Below the pieces are notes generated by a model. That model had not been told where the DNA came from and ran no database searches. It saw nothing but the letters and a program-made list of their open reading frames with translations. The position numbers and the translations under genes are program-made. Shown here in pieces: positions 11,427-23,399 of a DNA stretch of 64,000 nucleotides; positions within the stretch are counted from its first letter, which is position 1, and each line of letters begins with the position of its first letter. The stretch spans positions 124,001-188,000 of the forward strand of contig MU839081.1 of assembly GCA_030685235.1 (NCBI GenBank), in the 5' to 3' direction. The stretch comes from Copromyces sp. CBS 386.78. Lineage: Eukaryota; Ascomycota; Sordariomycetes; Sordariales; Sordariaceae.

Positions 11427-12907
11427 CTCCCGCCGAGGAGGATCTTGAGGATACTCGTCAGGGCTAGAAACGCCTCTCTGACCCTGTGCGGTCTCGGCGT
11501 TGATTTGGATCGGTCGAAGGGCATGTTTGGGGGTTTCTTTTACTTCTATTTTCTTCAGGGCGTTGCTTTGCGTGGAGTCTTATGGAACAGGTGGGTATCC
11601 GAAGGGCCAGATCATTTATGGTTATTCGCGACGAAATAAAAACGCCTTATCAAATTCTTGGTTTGCTAGGCTCGCTAGAGTTTAGGATGCGCCGCCAAGA
11701 ATATGATTTGGGATGTCTTGGGGGTGTAGGCTGGACACGTATCGCATGGAAGTTGGCCAACTGTGCGTGTGTTATCTCATGGGTTTAAGAGTTTTCCAGC
11801 CTCAGCGGTGTTGGCAAAGTATCGCGGTAACGGCGGCCGGAAGATCGGGTCCGTGACGGTGTCTACCGTAAGTTCCACCCGCGGACACCGGTCACCGGTC
11901 ACCGGCCACGGCTGACGGCTCACCGAGAACCGGCTTTTTACCTCACCGTCGGCTGACATTGAAACGGCCCAGAACAGCGGAAAAGGCGGGTGAAAAATGC
12001 AGGCCGACGTCAGGGGATCGCAGGCCCCGTCGATTGAACCCCGCCAGCCCAGCCCACTTTAGGTACGTGCCTGCGGCTCTTGGCATTTTCACACACTGAC
12101 GAACAGCACTGCGGCAGCGGGAAGGCTCCTTCTGGGTCGGGTTTAGGTTTCCTCGTGAATTTTTGCATTCGGCTTCTGTCGCTCGACTTTAAAAAAGAGT
12201 TTTGCAGATGCCATCTTGTCCCGTCGTGTCGTACCTACATACCTACCTACCTATCTATCCTGTACTCGCTCAATCCGGTTGGGGTCTGGACATCCAAAAA
12301 CCTTGTTCAACTTTTCCACTTGTAACACTTTAAACGGAACCAAGTCAGCAAGCAGATAACCGCATTGGCACCTTTGAAGTCCAGTGGCATTGCATTCAGT
12401 TGACAGCGCCGACACCTCAGTGCACCACCCCAGACTCGCAGTTTAGTTCCCAGCGTCGCAACCTGACAACCCGACCGACGTCAACGTAATTTGACTGGGC
12501 TGTGTCAGATTCCATCTACAATCTCCCACCTTCTATTGGGCCATTGGCACATTTCAACTCCTGCTTGTCGTCCTCACCTCAGCCAGAAAGTCAATCAACT
12601 TTGCTTTGCTGTTGCCCTCAGCCCTCGTTTACAATAATTATTCTTTCAACACGGCGAAGGGCCATCCAGTTTTTTTTCAATTTTTTTTTTCTTCCCTTTC
12701 CATACTCCGACGTCCTCGGTTTCAACCCCCTTTGCCTCAGTGGTCAAAAAGTCCCTGATCGGCACCTGCGGACTCCTCCAAAATCGCGAGTCAGTATCGA
12801 GACCGAGCAAACGCACCCCGTTGCTTTCGTCCAACAACGCGACCCGGTGATAACAATTTGTAACCAACCCACAAGTTCTATCTTCTGCGACTCCGCCTGC
12901 CGCCGCC
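11427..12907. other. intergenic, with CT-rich leader of the DnaJ gene
   Basis: Holds the 3' end of the epimerase gene and a long promoter/leader of the DnaJ gene. At 11880-11935 a GC-rich stretch repeats CACCGGT/CCGG units. At 12232-12256 there are four TACC units (ACCTACATACCTACCTACC), a motif also seen before the eS30 gene. Bases 12660-12720 are a T/C tract just upstream of the likely leader. No gene is supported. Confidence 0.5.
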
Positions 12908-14605
12908 ATGGTGGTCGATACCGCTTACTATGACGTCTTGAACGTCAAGCCCACTGCGACTGAGCTCGAGATCAAGAAGGCCTATCGCAAGCTCGCCATT
13001 GTTCACCATCCCGGTAGGTCACGGCACCACTCCTTCTGCGAGTTGGTTTTGTCAAATAACACCAGACTGACATCGTTTTCTCACCTTCAACAGACAAGAA
13101 CCCCGACGACCCTACCGCCCACGAAAGATTCCAGCAGATCGGTGAAGCCTACCAAGTATTGTCCGATCCCGACCTGCGCGCAGCCTACGACAAGTATGGC
13201 AAGGAGTCTGCCCGGCCCACCGAAGGCTTCGTCGATCCAGCCGAGTTCTTCACAAGTATTTTCGGTGGTGAGGCCTTCGTAGACTGGATTGGCGAGATCA
13301 GTTTGATGAAGGACCTGACCGCCACCATGGAAATCAGCATGGCCGAAATGGAGGCAGAGGAGGCAGCCGCCGCCGCCGCCGCCGTCGAAGGAGGCGAGTT
13401 CCCCGGGACCGACGAGGCCGTCAAGGAGAGCCTCAAGACCGCTGCTGGCGCCACTCCCGCAGATGCCTCTACCTCTGCTCCTCCCAAGGTTGTGGTCGAG
13501 GATGAGGCGTCTGCTGCTCCTGCCGCCCCACCCAAGGTCCCATCCCCATCGCCCTCGCCAGCGCCTCCTTCAGGCTCGTCCACTCCGCGCAGCGGGAGTC
13601 GCATGCAGATTCCTATTCGCCCTGCCTTGATGGACAAGCCTGCGGACGAGATTCTATCCGGGACTGAGGAGTCCAATACCGAGGTCAACAAGAAGGGCAA
13701 GGATAAGAAGAAGGGCGGTCTTTCCAAGGAACAGCGCGACCAACTTGCCGCTTACGAGAAGGAGCGCGCACGAATTCGTGAAGAGCGTGTCAGCACCCTC
13801 GCTCAGAAGCTGCTCGACCGTATCTCGATTTGGACCGAAACCGACAAGGGCAAGGATGTCACAACCGCTTTCCAGGAAAAGATGCGCCTGGAGGTGGAGG
13901 AGCTCAAGATGGAATCTTTTGGTCTCGACATCCTTCACGCCATCGGTCAAACCTACGTTAGCAAGGCCACCGCTTTGCTACGCAGCCAAAAGTTCTTTGG
14001 AATGGGAGGATTCCTGAGCCGCATGAAGGACAAGGGCACTATGGTCAAGGACACGTGGAACACCATCAGCAGCGCTATTGACGCCCAGCAAAGCATGGAG
14101 GAGATGGCCCGTATGGAACAGCTAGGTGGTGAGGACTGGACCGAGGAGAAGAAGATGGAGTATGAAAGGAGAGTCACCGGCAAGATTCTGACGGCGGCCT
14201 GGAGGGGAAGCAAGTTTGAAATCCAGAGTGTGCTCAGGGATGTTTGCGATGCGGTATTGCAGGACAAGAAGATCCCCTTGGCGAAGAGGCTGGAAAGAGC
14301 CGAGGCGTTGGTGATTATTGGTGAAATCTGTTCAAAGGTATGTCTCACTCATGTCGTCGTCATACTTAACAAGACAGCTTGCTAACGAAGACGGACAGGC
14401 CAAGCGCTCCCCCGAAGAGGAGGGTGACTACATGGCTTTCGAGCAGCTCGTCGCTGAGGCCAACCTCAAGAAGGAAAAGGAGTCCAAGAAGAAGGACAAG
14501 GAGAAGAAGAAGCATCGCCACAGCAGCGATAAGGGATCTACTCACTCTGCCCAGGCTGCGGCCACGGCCGCCGATGCGCCCAACGTACCTAAGGCCTCGT
14601 CATAG
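12908..14605 (+). CDS. DnaJ cochaperone with DnaJ-X domain (Caj1/Djp1-like)
   Basis: Three exons, 12908-13013, 13094-14337 and 14399-14605, give 518 residues. Residues 1-70 are a J domain with HPD at 34-36; this triad stimulates Hsp70 ATPase. The middle is Ala/Pro/Ser-rich and disordered (about 115-200, with an Ala run). A long helical C-terminal DnaJ-X region at about 240-450 includes [20 protein letters not shown] and [15 protein letters not shown]. The tail is Lys-rich ([18 protein letters not shown]). No Gly/Phe or zinc domain is present, so it is a class III J protein. Yeast relatives act in the cytosol and in peroxisomal import (Djp1); which role applies here cannot be told. The first intron splits the codon of the HPD aspartate (G, then AC), so correct splicing is needed for an active J domain. 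Confidence 0.92.
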
Positions 14606-15489
14606 AACGGCGACTTTTGGGGTAGTGGCTTTGCGGTTCGTGGTGGCTGCGCTTCCGTTGATATATGAGCTTCCAGTTTGAGGCTGATCCGACAGAGATG
14701 CCAGGCGTGAGAGAGACTTGTATCTCCGTCCTCAGGTGAAACATATAGACGGTCCGCTTCAGAGGCTTTTATTGGCTAAGTGGCAGAGATTGGACGAAGA
14801 AAGCGGATAGGCCTTTGAAACAGCCTTGGACAGAGAGAGGAGTGTATGTCTGGAAGAGATGTTCAAGAGACGATATTGGTGAGGTGTGGTGCCAGCATCG
14901 ACTAACGGGCGTTAGCTGGGCATCTGCGGTGGGGATTGAGACATGCGTGTGAAGAGGTAGGACTAATACCCAGGATGTGTGTGTGTAGGTAGGAAAGGAA
15001 AAATGAAAACATGACAGGCAAACCTAAAGAAACTCAGCTCTGTTCATCATTACCACTACAACCCTTTTTGATCCATGCTCTCCCATTATCCATCCCCACG
15101 CAGTGGTACGAGAATAACCATATGGGAGTATCAATCATCTCAAATATCACCAAATGACTAGGTTCTCTTTTTTTAAAAAAAAAAAAAAAAAAGATCCGAA
15201 CGTTTCCGCCAGGCATAACATGCGAAGATGGGATCAAAAGTCGGGTTTTTTTCTTTCTCTCTCTCTTTTGAAAAGATTGGTCATGAAACTATCTACCTGC
15301 CTCTGGGGGTATCATTTCTATAAAGTGGCCGCGTCTACGGGTATATACAATCCGTCCCCGGCAGCCATATCTATAACGCACAAGTACACAAGTACACACA
15401 GCTTCTCATCTTCCGTCTCTGCTTCCCCTGACACAAAGCAGCCATATGAACATGCCAACACCCTACGCGCTCCATCACACCTCTCATTC
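14606..15489. other. convergent intergenic region with homopolymer tract
   Basis: Both flanking genes end here. It contains a T7-A19-like homopolymer run at about 15169-15193 and further T/C-rich simple sequence at 15245-15275. No gene or RNA was recognised. Confidence 0.55.
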
Positions 15490-16578
15490 CTAATCCATCT
15501 CCTCCATACTCCCCTCTCGTCCTGCGGCCCCGTTCTTCGCCGCAGCAAGCGCAGCCTCCCCATCCTCCTCACTGACATAAATGCCGACCAAACAAGCAGC
15601 CAACATGCCCTCGTAATTCACCCACGGATGAATTTCGCCAAACAACTTGGTCCCGTCCCTGCCGGCGCCCTTGAGCAGCTCTGGCTCGCCGCCCGGGTGA
15701 AAGGGGATATAAGGGGTAATATTGTACACCCTGCCGCCCAGCACCATCCACGCGTCTTTACCCTTGCGGCCCGTCATCTTGTTGAGCATGCTCGGCGTCA
15801 CGCGCAGGTAAGGGGTCTCCTTGGGCAAGCCGCGCAGGTCCGCGGTTGGGTGGCCTGATAGCCGGGCCCAGTCGAGAGGGGAGTGGCCGGGTGTGAGGAC
15901 GACGGCGCGTGAGGGTTTGGCGGGCTTGGTGGTGTGGGTGGGCGGGGGGAAGAGACCGCCTGAGCCTCCGCCTCCGGGGCCCCGGTTTGGAAGGGGACCG
16001 CTGCCGCCACCGGATGGCCGGTTCGGGAGGGGACCGCCGCCCGGTAGGGGGAGTGTGGAGGTTCCGGGTTGGCGAGTGAGGTTGGCGGGAAGGGGGGGAG
16101 GAGGCATCATCATGCTAGGGGTCGAGCTCGAGGTCGAGGTTGATGATGATGTCACGGCCGGCTCCTCAACCTTGGGTTGTGGGGGTAGTTCGGGAACAGA
16201 GAGGGTGAATGCCGGGACCGAATCGCGGGGGTTGGCCGCCGAGGCTTTGGGAGTCGTCTGCTCCTCGCGAGGAGAGTCGGGATTATCCGTGATGCCATTT
16301 TCCTGGATCACCACTACTGGTGGTGGTGGTGGTGGTGGGAGAGATACTACTTTCTTCTCGGGAATCGCTATCCTCTCCTCCTCCTTCTCGCCGACGTTGT
16401 CAACATGTTCTGGCTTCGGTTCCTCTATGCGCGGTATAGGGCGCTGCGGTGGACGGGGAAGCTGGTTCTGCGATGCTTGTCGGTAGAGACTCGTCCAGAA
16501 CTGTTGAAGCCATCCTGGCCGGCGTAAGACGAGGAGGACGACGGAGGCGACAATCAAGGAAATGCCTAGCAGGGCCAT
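15490..16578 (-). CDS. membrane-anchored cytochrome b5-fold heme-binding protein
   Basis: An intronless gene for 362 residues. Residues 3-18 are a hydrophobic N-terminal anchor (LLGISLIVASVVLLVL). Residues about 40-230 are disordered, rich in Pro, Ser and Gly, including a run of seven prolines at 81-87. Residues about 258-335 are a cytochrome b5 domain with the axial heme ligands His294 (FHPGGEPELL) and His317 (FGEIHPWVNY). The GAGRDGTKLF and HPWVNYEGML wording matches the b5 domains at the N-terminus of Ncb5or-type reductases, but here no flavin or NADH domain follows, so an external reductase must supply electrons. It is probably on the ER or outer mitochondrial membrane with the b5 domain in the cytosol. 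The physiological acceptor is unknown. Confidence 0.9.
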   Translation of the reverse strand: MALLGISLIVASVVLLVLRRPGWLQQFWTSLYRQASQNQLPRPPQRPIPRIEEPKPEHVDNVGEKEEERIAIPEKKVVSLPPPPPPPVVVIQENGITDNPDSPREEQTTPKASAANPRDSVPAFTLSVPELPPQPKVEEPAVTSSSTSTSSSTPSMMMPPPPLPANLTRQPGTSTLPLPGGGPLPNRPSGGGSGPLPNRGPGGGGSGGLFPPPTHTTKPAKPSRAVVLTPGHSPLDWARLSGHPTADLRGLPKETPYLRVTPSMLNKMTGRKGKDAWMVLGGRVYNITPYIPFHPGGEPELLKGAGRDGTKLFGEIHPWVNYEGMLAACLVGIYVSEEDGEAALAAAKNGAAGREGSMEEMD

Positions 16579-18066
16579 GGTGGCGGGGTGGTTGGGCGGC
16601 TGTCGCGGGGGTATTGCTGGTAGAGGCGGGGAAGAGTGGTGGTATGTTATCGCGGCATTGATGGCTGTATCGACTGATGTTGGGGAGTGAGGTGGGTGTG
16701 CCGGGTTCCTCTATCTGCCGTGTCGTGGGGACAAGCGCGACTGGCGCGATAGGAACCTTATCGCGGGGTTGGAGAGGTGATCGACGGCAGCGCCTGCTTT
16801 AGTGTAGGTGACGAAGTGCAGATGGGATGTCAGCCGACAGGATAATAGAGAGCCTGAAGTCTGGTTCTTGGGTTCCCGGTGGGATCTTGTGATTTGGTTG
16901 CGCAGAGCCAAGCAAGATTGAGTTTGCTCTCAGCTGGGATGGGGTTTCGTCCAAGTTGGGATGAAATGATGGTGAATCGAAATGCAACTAGGTAAAGGCG
17001 CCCTCTCTCCTCTGTGCATTGGAAATCTCCAAAGTTGGAAATCTCCAAAGAAAGACCAGAACCTAACCCCACTTTGGAGTGTCGCTGAGACGCTGACAAG
17101 CGCCCTGTTACAGCGACGGGCGGGACAAGGGTGCCCGGCCCGGCGCCCCAAGTCGTCGGGTGACATGTGGGGCCAACCCAAACCCCCGAGGCGCGGCGGG
17201 GTCACTGTTATGCAAATGCGACCAATGCCATAAACCCAATGTAACTTGGCTAATTTCCGATCCTTAACGATCCCCTAACAATCCCTATACGCTTCCCCTA
17301 TACAACCGCGGTAGACGAAATGAAAGAGCCCTTTGCCGTATCTCGGTTTCCAAGTATTTATTTTGTGGTATTTATGGAACGGACAGTCCGGGATGCAGGG
17401 ACTTGTGAAACCTGGAGGTGGACGTCCAAGAAAGTAAGAAACTGAGGGGATGCAGGACTCAGCTTCAATGCACTTGTTTGGATGAGGTGATGTAGTTAAG
17501 TGACCACGGGACGGATGGAAGAGTGACTCGATCAGATCGCATGGTCAAAGAATGACCAGTGAATACCTAATGGTCAATGGCTCTTCAGCCAGAGACACCT
17601 ACTCAAGGTTGGGTACACTGCTTGAAGAGTATAACAGTCTGGGTAGTTTATGTTGTGCTCCTGCAATAATACACTTTTACTCTAGTACACCCTTACTAGT
17701 AGTAGTGGAGGTTACTTGGGTGTCAGTCTGGAATAAGAAACTCCTGTCTCTTATCCCTTTTTTTTCGTTTTCACCCCGAGCACGGATCTCTCATCCCAAC
17801 CTGGCACACTGCCCTAAAGTGTTCCTTCCATCCCATCCCTTCCACCCTGTCCAGTGATTTCAGCCAATTCAACCTGTGTCACGGTACACCTGTGTGTGTC
17901 TTGTATTGCCTGTGTTCTGTCTTGTTTGGCAATGTCGCCCAGTCAGAATCGGGGGGTTCAACCAGTAGTCGGAGGACCTTCCCGTCTGTTAGTGTTCACA
18001 GCATCAGCGCTCCCTGTCGCCTACCGGACCCTGCGTCTGCACCTGTACCACAATTAAGCAGCTGCA
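16579..18066. other. divergent intergenic region
   Basis: Carries the promoters of the cytochrome b5 gene (minus) and the coiled-coil gene (plus). Short overlapping frames at 16711-17233 and 17552-18464 have no recognisable domains. A frame at 17892-18464 overlaps the start of the next gene in another phase and is a shadow. Confidence 0.5.
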
Positions 18067-20826
18067 ATGCCCCCAAGACCCCAATCCATTGCGCATTTCC
18101 CCCCTCGAGGGCCCAGGGGCAACATGGGGACCTCCCGCTCGACCTCACCACTCCCGCCGAGACCCGTCTCCCTCGCTGTTCCCGTCTCGGGCAAGCCCAC
18201 GATAAACAACAACAACAACAACAACCACCACCAAAGGTCGCCTTCTCCCTCTCCCTCCTCCAGGCCCAAACCACCAGTGTCATCACCGTCGCCACAAACT
18301 CTCGATTCCGACCAAGATCCCTTACAAGGCGCCAGAAGAGCAAGGAAAGCACCGCCTGCGGCAATTGTGACCACCACCATTACCCCTTCCGGCGCGCGAA
18401 CAGCACACATCTCGACCTCTTCCCGACCAGGAAGCGGAAGCCACCGATCAAGCACTGTTATTAGCAGTGGCAGCAAAGCCAGCAGCAGCAGCAGCAGCAG
18501 TAGCAGCAGCAGCAGCACCGTCGGAAAGAGCTTTGCAGCTGCATCCTCTCCTGCCGCTGCACCTCCTGCCGGCGCACAAGCGACACCGACTTCCACCCCG
18601 TCCCGGAACCCCCCCATCACCAAAGGCCGCGCAAGTCAACATGGTGCGGCAGCGCACTCGACCCTAAAATCAGGAATGGACAGATCGTCGAACACGCAGT
18701 CGCCGACCGTCGCCAGAATGCCCTACGATCGGGCATCAAGCACAACCACCCGACAGCCGCAGACGGCCTCCGTCGCAAGAGGCCTCAACAAGACACCCCT
18801 TACTCCAAAGGTCACCACCACAGCCCGAGTCTCGACCTCCTCGACAAGGCGAAGACCCGAGTCGGTAATAAGCACGAGGGAAAGAGAACATGTCGTGTCC
18901 CCGGTACCGTCATATTTAACCGGCAACGTTACCCCGAGAACCGCGTCCAGACCAAGCCGCGTCAATAGCACGACTACGACCCCTCTTGGTACTCCCAGTC
19001 TCGACCGGAACGACCAGTGGGATACGCGCTCGAGCTTGTCTATAACCTCCCAGACAACTGACGACCCCCGACGACCCATCGTTACCTTCAGCCCAGCTTC
19101 CGACGTAGGGGGGCCCAAGCAGGACCCGGACTCAAAATTCTTCTATGCTTCCGAGGCTACACCGAGATCACCAGCCCAAGGGAGACCCCCTGTGCTCCAG
19201 CAGGCCAAGTCCTCCTCTTTCTTCCACGCAAATGGAGGCACAATACCCCCAAAGGAGAGCCCGGCTCCGACCTCCCCTTCTCCCTCCCTAGGCGCACCGT
19301 TTCAGCAACAGGACAAACTCCTGAGCAAGTTTGTTTACGCGAATGGCGCATCCGATCCGGAGCCTCCGGTGAAGACCCGGTCCAGGCCTTCGTCGGTAAT
19401 ATCAACAGCGTCCAGGCCACCGTCCAACAGGCCTCCAAGTGTTCTCTCTCCGACACACTATCCCAACAAACCTACATCACCCATCAAGCTAACGCCTCAA
19501 ACATCTGGAAGGAGTGGGAGTATATCGGCTATGAACTCGCCTCGATCCCCCGTCACGGCTAGCGCTTCTCTAAATCGAGAGACCGTGAAACGCAAGTCCC
19601 TGAGTGACCAACCCGGAACGGCGCCCATTAATGGGCAATCAACAAAACGAAAATCTCTCAACGAACTTCCCTCTCGACCTGTCAGTGGATCGATGCCCAG
19701 TCGCCCCAGCAGCCTAGTCATGGCCGAACCACCAGCAGTAGCCAGGGTCATGACGCCATATAGCTCTCGGCCTCCTTCGGAAGCACCATCGCCTTCTGTT
19801 CTGTCCGTACCCGCTCCGTTCAGTTCCTTGTCTGAAAATATGGCCTCGGGTGGATTCGCCTCACTTCTCGCTGCTGCCGAAGACTTTGTCGCCGAGGAAA
19901 GTGAGGAGGATGAAGTAGATGGGGAGGAGAGTGGAGGAGATGGAGAACCCAGGCGAGGCTCGGTAAGCAGCCCATCAAAATCATCTCCGCAGGACAAGGA
20001 GATATCAGACCTTGTTGCAACCGCGCGACGGGAGCGGAAGGTGCAGGATCTGCAGATTAGGAACGCAAGTCTCGAGGCGATTAACCGCACCTTGGAAAGG
20101 CAACTGCGGAAACAGACGGCTGAGCTTCGGGCCTACAAGCGCTTGTCCCGTTCGGGGCGGTTAAGTGTCGGACCCGCCCTAGTCGCCTCTCCAGCTGACG
20201 CCGGGCTTTTGGCCGGGGCCGATCTGGACGCTCTCAGCGAAGAGGGCAGCGAGCTAGGGGCGGAAGACGGGGAACGGGATTCACTGGCGGAGGAGTCGGA
20301 AGACGAAGATGACGACCTTTCAGGGTCGGAGGATTCCGCTGACATGACGCCGGCCACGAAAGCGCTCCGCGATGCTGAACGACGCGAGAAGGACGAAGAG
20401 AGGTTGCGGGTGGATCTGTCCAAGCATCAGCAGTTGCTGTCAGACAGCCAAAAGATCAACCAGAGTCTGAAACGGTGTCTGGGCTGGACAGAAGAGCTGA
20501 TAAAGGAAGGGAAGCGTGCGCTGGCGTACCAGGTGAAGGCAAGCGACGTCGAGATTGGGGGGCGGGTCCTTGCCCCTGAAGAGGTAGAGGCTCGGGAGGC
20601 CCGGGAAAGGGAAGAAGCCGCCGGCGAGGGCGATACCGATACCATCAACGATACCGACTTCGAGGCCGACAATGAGAGTATTTTCACACCGGAACCTGGC
20701 GTTCTCATGCCGCGACTGGCGGCCAAGTTTATCAATGAACAGAACGGACAACAGCAGCAGTCCTGGGGGAAACAGACGCAAGATAGGGACAGCGGAATTG
20801 CGTTACAACCCACGGATGGCCGGTGA
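18067..20826 (+). CDS. large disordered Ser/Pro-rich coiled-coil protein, function unknown
   Basis: One open frame of 919 residues with ATG at 18067. I do not recognise the family. The first 600 residues are low in order and rich in Ser, Pro, Thr and Arg, with an Asn7 run and a Ser12 run encoded by AAC and AGC repeats. A degenerate repeated pattern is visible: a phrase of the type KFFYASEATPRSP, SSFFHANGGTIPP and SKFVYANGASDPE recurs three times (about 358-440). Residues about 618-640 are acidic. Two predicted coiled coils follow, at about 647-700 (RRERKVQDLQIRNASLE onward) and 768-850 (KHQQLLSDSQKINQSLK onward), separated by an acidic Ser/Glu/Asp stretch. It could be a cytoskeletal or polarity scaffold, but this is only a guess from composition. 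Confidence 0.8.
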   Translation: MPPRPQSIAHFPPRGPRGNMGTSRSTSPLPPRPVSLAVPVSGKPTINNNNNNNHHQRSPSPSPSSRPKPPVSSPSPQTLDSDQDPLQGARRARKAPPAAIVTTTITPSGARTAHISTSSRPGSGSHRSSTVISSGSKASSSSSSSSSSSSTVGKSFAAASSPAAAPPAGAQATPTSTPSRNPPITKGRASQHGAAAHSTLKSGMDRSSNTQSPTVARMPYDRASSTTTRQPQTASVARGLNKTPLTPKVTTTARVSTSSTRRRPESVISTREREHVVSPVPSYLTGNVTPRTASRPSRVNSTTTTPLGTPSLDRNDQWDTRSSLSITSQTTDDPRRPIVTFSPASDVGGPKQDPDSKFFYASEATPRSPAQGRPPVLQQAKSSSFFHANGGTIPPKESPAPTSPSPSLGAPFQQQDKLLSKFVYANGASDPEPPVKTRSRPSSVISTASRPPSNRPPSVLSPTHYPNKPTSPIKLTPQTSGRSGSISAMNSPRSPVTASASLNRETVKRKSLSDQPGTAPINGQSTKRKSLNELPSRPVSGSMPSRPSSLVMAEPPAVARVMTPYSSRPPSEAPSPSVLSVPAPFSSLSENMASGGFASLLAAAEDFVAEESEEDEVDGEESGGDGEPRRGSVSSPSKSSPQDKEISDLVATARRERKVQDLQIRNASLEAINRTLERQLRKQTAELRAYKRLSRSGRLSVGPALVASPADAGLLAGADLDALSEEGSELGAEDGERDSLAEESEDEDDDLSGSEDSADMTPATKALRDAERREKDEERLRVDLSKHQQLLSDSQKINQSLKRCLGWTEELIKEGKRALAYQVKASDVEIGGRVLAPEEVEAREAREREEAAGEGDTDTINDTDFEADNESIFTPEPGVLMPRLAAKFINEQNGQQQQSWGKQTQDRDSGIALQPTDGR
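18205..18225 (+). repeat. (AAC)7 microsatellite in coding sequence
   Basis: Seven AAC triplets encode the Asn run of the coiled-coil protein. It is likely length-variable between strains. Confidence 0.85.
18481..18516 (+). repeat. (AGC)12 microsatellite in coding sequence
   Basis: Twelve AGC-type triplets, one changed to AGT, encode a polyserine run. Opposite-strand frames here show polyalanine or polyleucine shadows, so those frames should be ignored. Confidence 0.85.
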
Positions 20827-21964
20827 TGGTGCGAACCTCCCAATGGTCAGTATGCCTCGGGAGGCAAAGAGGGAAGAAAAAGACATGCGCGGCTCAAGCT
20901 CAAAGTGACCAAGAACAAGAACAGGACCAATAGACCTGCCGTGCGCGTCGCCCTCTCCACTTATTATTTGTCCCTGATTTGCATTGCTTCTTTGGGCATT
21001 GGCGTTGGGAGGTTGTTGTTAACACACTGCATGATTTGCGATCAATATTATACCGGATACGTCCTGGCTTTTCTACTCTCTTTCATTCTGTTGCTCGCGG
21101 GACTACCCATTGTGGGACCCAATGTTTTATCATAGCAGCATGCATTGAATTTTGGCATTTCAGGGAACAAATGCCACTCTTTTTCTCTCTCTGGCTTTTT
21201 ATACACACGCATTTTTCTTCATTTTTCTATCATTATCATCATCCTCATCCTCATCCTCATCTAGGTCGGCGAGTCTCGTTATGATAAAGCTAGCTCACGA
21301 TATACCCAGAACATTTTCTCCTTCCATTTGACCACTAGCAAAACCACCCTGCTCACTCTGTGGCTGTTCCAAGTAGCTTTTTGTTTACTTTCATCGGCAT
21401 TCTTTCTCAAGGTAACATCCGGGCGAAGAAAAAGCATCTGGAGTCAGGGACACGGTGGTTAGTTATTACTTGGTCGGTTGGGAGGCGAAGTAATCACATT
21501 GAAATTTCCATTTTCCAAAACGTTTAGTTGCATGTCATTGTGTGTTTGAAAAAAAAGAACAACATGGGCAAAAGGAGCATGGGAAGAAGGAAAGGGAACT
21601 GAGAGTATACGCAGAGGCAAGGCATATAAACACAGCACAGACACGCAACATAACAGCAGAGTACATACGCAACAATGAGGAAGCAAGCTGATTGATACCC
21701 CCTATTTGATAATGTATCTGACGGCTATTCTTTTGACACCGTTACGGGATTGGTGAAGTATGTATGTCTTTGGCGTGTATCGTAACCTAGATATTCACCA
21801 ATGACCTCAAATGGCATTTTCAAAACGTTCAAAGGACGTCATAAAAAGTGTCTTGGAAATGCTCATCTTTAGTCTACCATTTAACAACCCTCGCAATTCC
21901 AGTCTCCCGTCCCTATATATCTCTGCAGCTACACCTCCTAGAATAGATCCCACCGAGCCCCCAA
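20827..21964. other. convergent intergenic region
   Basis: 3' flanks of the coiled-coil gene and of the Nbs1 gene. Contains a (CATCCT)n-like stretch at 21236-21260. No gene, tRNA or other RNA was recognised. Confidence 0.55.
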
Positions 21965-23362
21965 CTACTTCCTCCTGCCAAACCTAAACTTGAGCCCATC
22001 ATCACTTTCATCGCTATCTTCATCGCTATCCTTGATCTCGAACATTCTCCTGCTTCCCGTTCTCTTCGCTCTCTTCGCCGCCGGCTGTTCACTACCACTC
22101 GCTGGAGCACCATGTTTGCTACCCGCACCCGACCCAGATGATACCTCTGATTGCGTGGCCGTCGTCGCAGTCGCAGCCGTCTGCTGCGCCCTCCTAGCAG
22201 CCGCAGCCTTCTCGGCCGCCTTGGCCGCTCGCGACCTTGACGGTTCTGCTGTTGCTGTTGGTGTCTCGGAGTATGGCGGTGGTGGCGACCGGGGTATTCC
22301 GTTGTTATCGTCATCGCCCGAGTCGGCGTCCGAGTCACTACTATCCACCGCCATGAGCATTCTTCTCGTGGGAAGGTCACGGGACCTATTGTCGGCGGCG
22401 GCGGCGTTTTGTGACCCCCGAGGGCCTTGACTCTGCGATTGTCCTCCCTGTCCCTGAGTTTGAGTCTGAGTGTTGCGTCTGCTATTACTACCGGTGTTGG
22501 TGTCTTCAAGCCAGTAATCATCCCCGATGCCGTATTCTTTGGGTTTGACTTCTTCCAAAGTGATAAGGGGACGCCGCTGCTGTTGATCACTGGCGGCGGC
22601 AGCGTCACTAACGCCAGCCTTCTGCTTACGGAACTTCTTAAAGTTCTGTCGACCATTCCAGCGCGGATTCCACCTGCCGTCGGCAATGTCTTGCTCACGC
22701 GTGCGTCCTCCTCTCCGACCGCCGCTGGCATTGGCGTAGCCTTCTTCTTCTTCTTCTTCTTCTTCTTCTTCTTCATCGTCGGAGTTGCGATCACGGTTCG
22801 GCATCCGCACATCGAATTCTTCGATGATATGAAGGCGGCGGATAGCGGCATAGTCAATCTCGTCGTCGCCTGCGGCATCCAGCAGCGCTTGACGCTCAGC
22901 GGCCGCGAGAGCCTCGGCTTCTTCGCGCTTTTGCCGGGCGAGCTCGATGATGGGGTCGTCGCCTCTCTTTTTGGCCTTTTTACCTGTGCCTTTGGCTTCC
23001 TTCTTTCCCTTGCCTTTGGGCGAGTCTGATACTTTGTCGTCGTCGACGGCTGCTGGCTCTTCTGGTTCGGGTGTCGGCTCAGGGATGGCCGGTTGTCCGG
23101 CTTCGATGCGCCTTCTTTTGGCGGCGGTGGCGGTGGGGACAATGGCGTCTAGTAACTCGGAGACGTCGTGCTCAGGAAGCGGTGATAGCGCTCGCTTGCG
23201 CGTTGGCTTTGGCTGGCTACGGGAGGAGCGTGTGGTGGTGGTGGTGGGACGTGATTCTTGCTCCGAGAAATCATCGTCAACGGGTTCTTGTCTCTGTGAG
23301 ACGAAGAGACTCTGGCTGTCTTGCGATGCTGGTATCTCTGCGGCGGGCTGTGTTGCCTTTCT

Positions 23363-23399
<37 letters not shown>

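Noticed and set aside
21913..23142. 409-codon frame overlapping the Nbs1 large exon in another phase
   Set aside because: Arg/Pro-rich shadow of the Nbs1 frame; no domain, while the Nbs1 frame has BRCT and Mre11-binding motifs.
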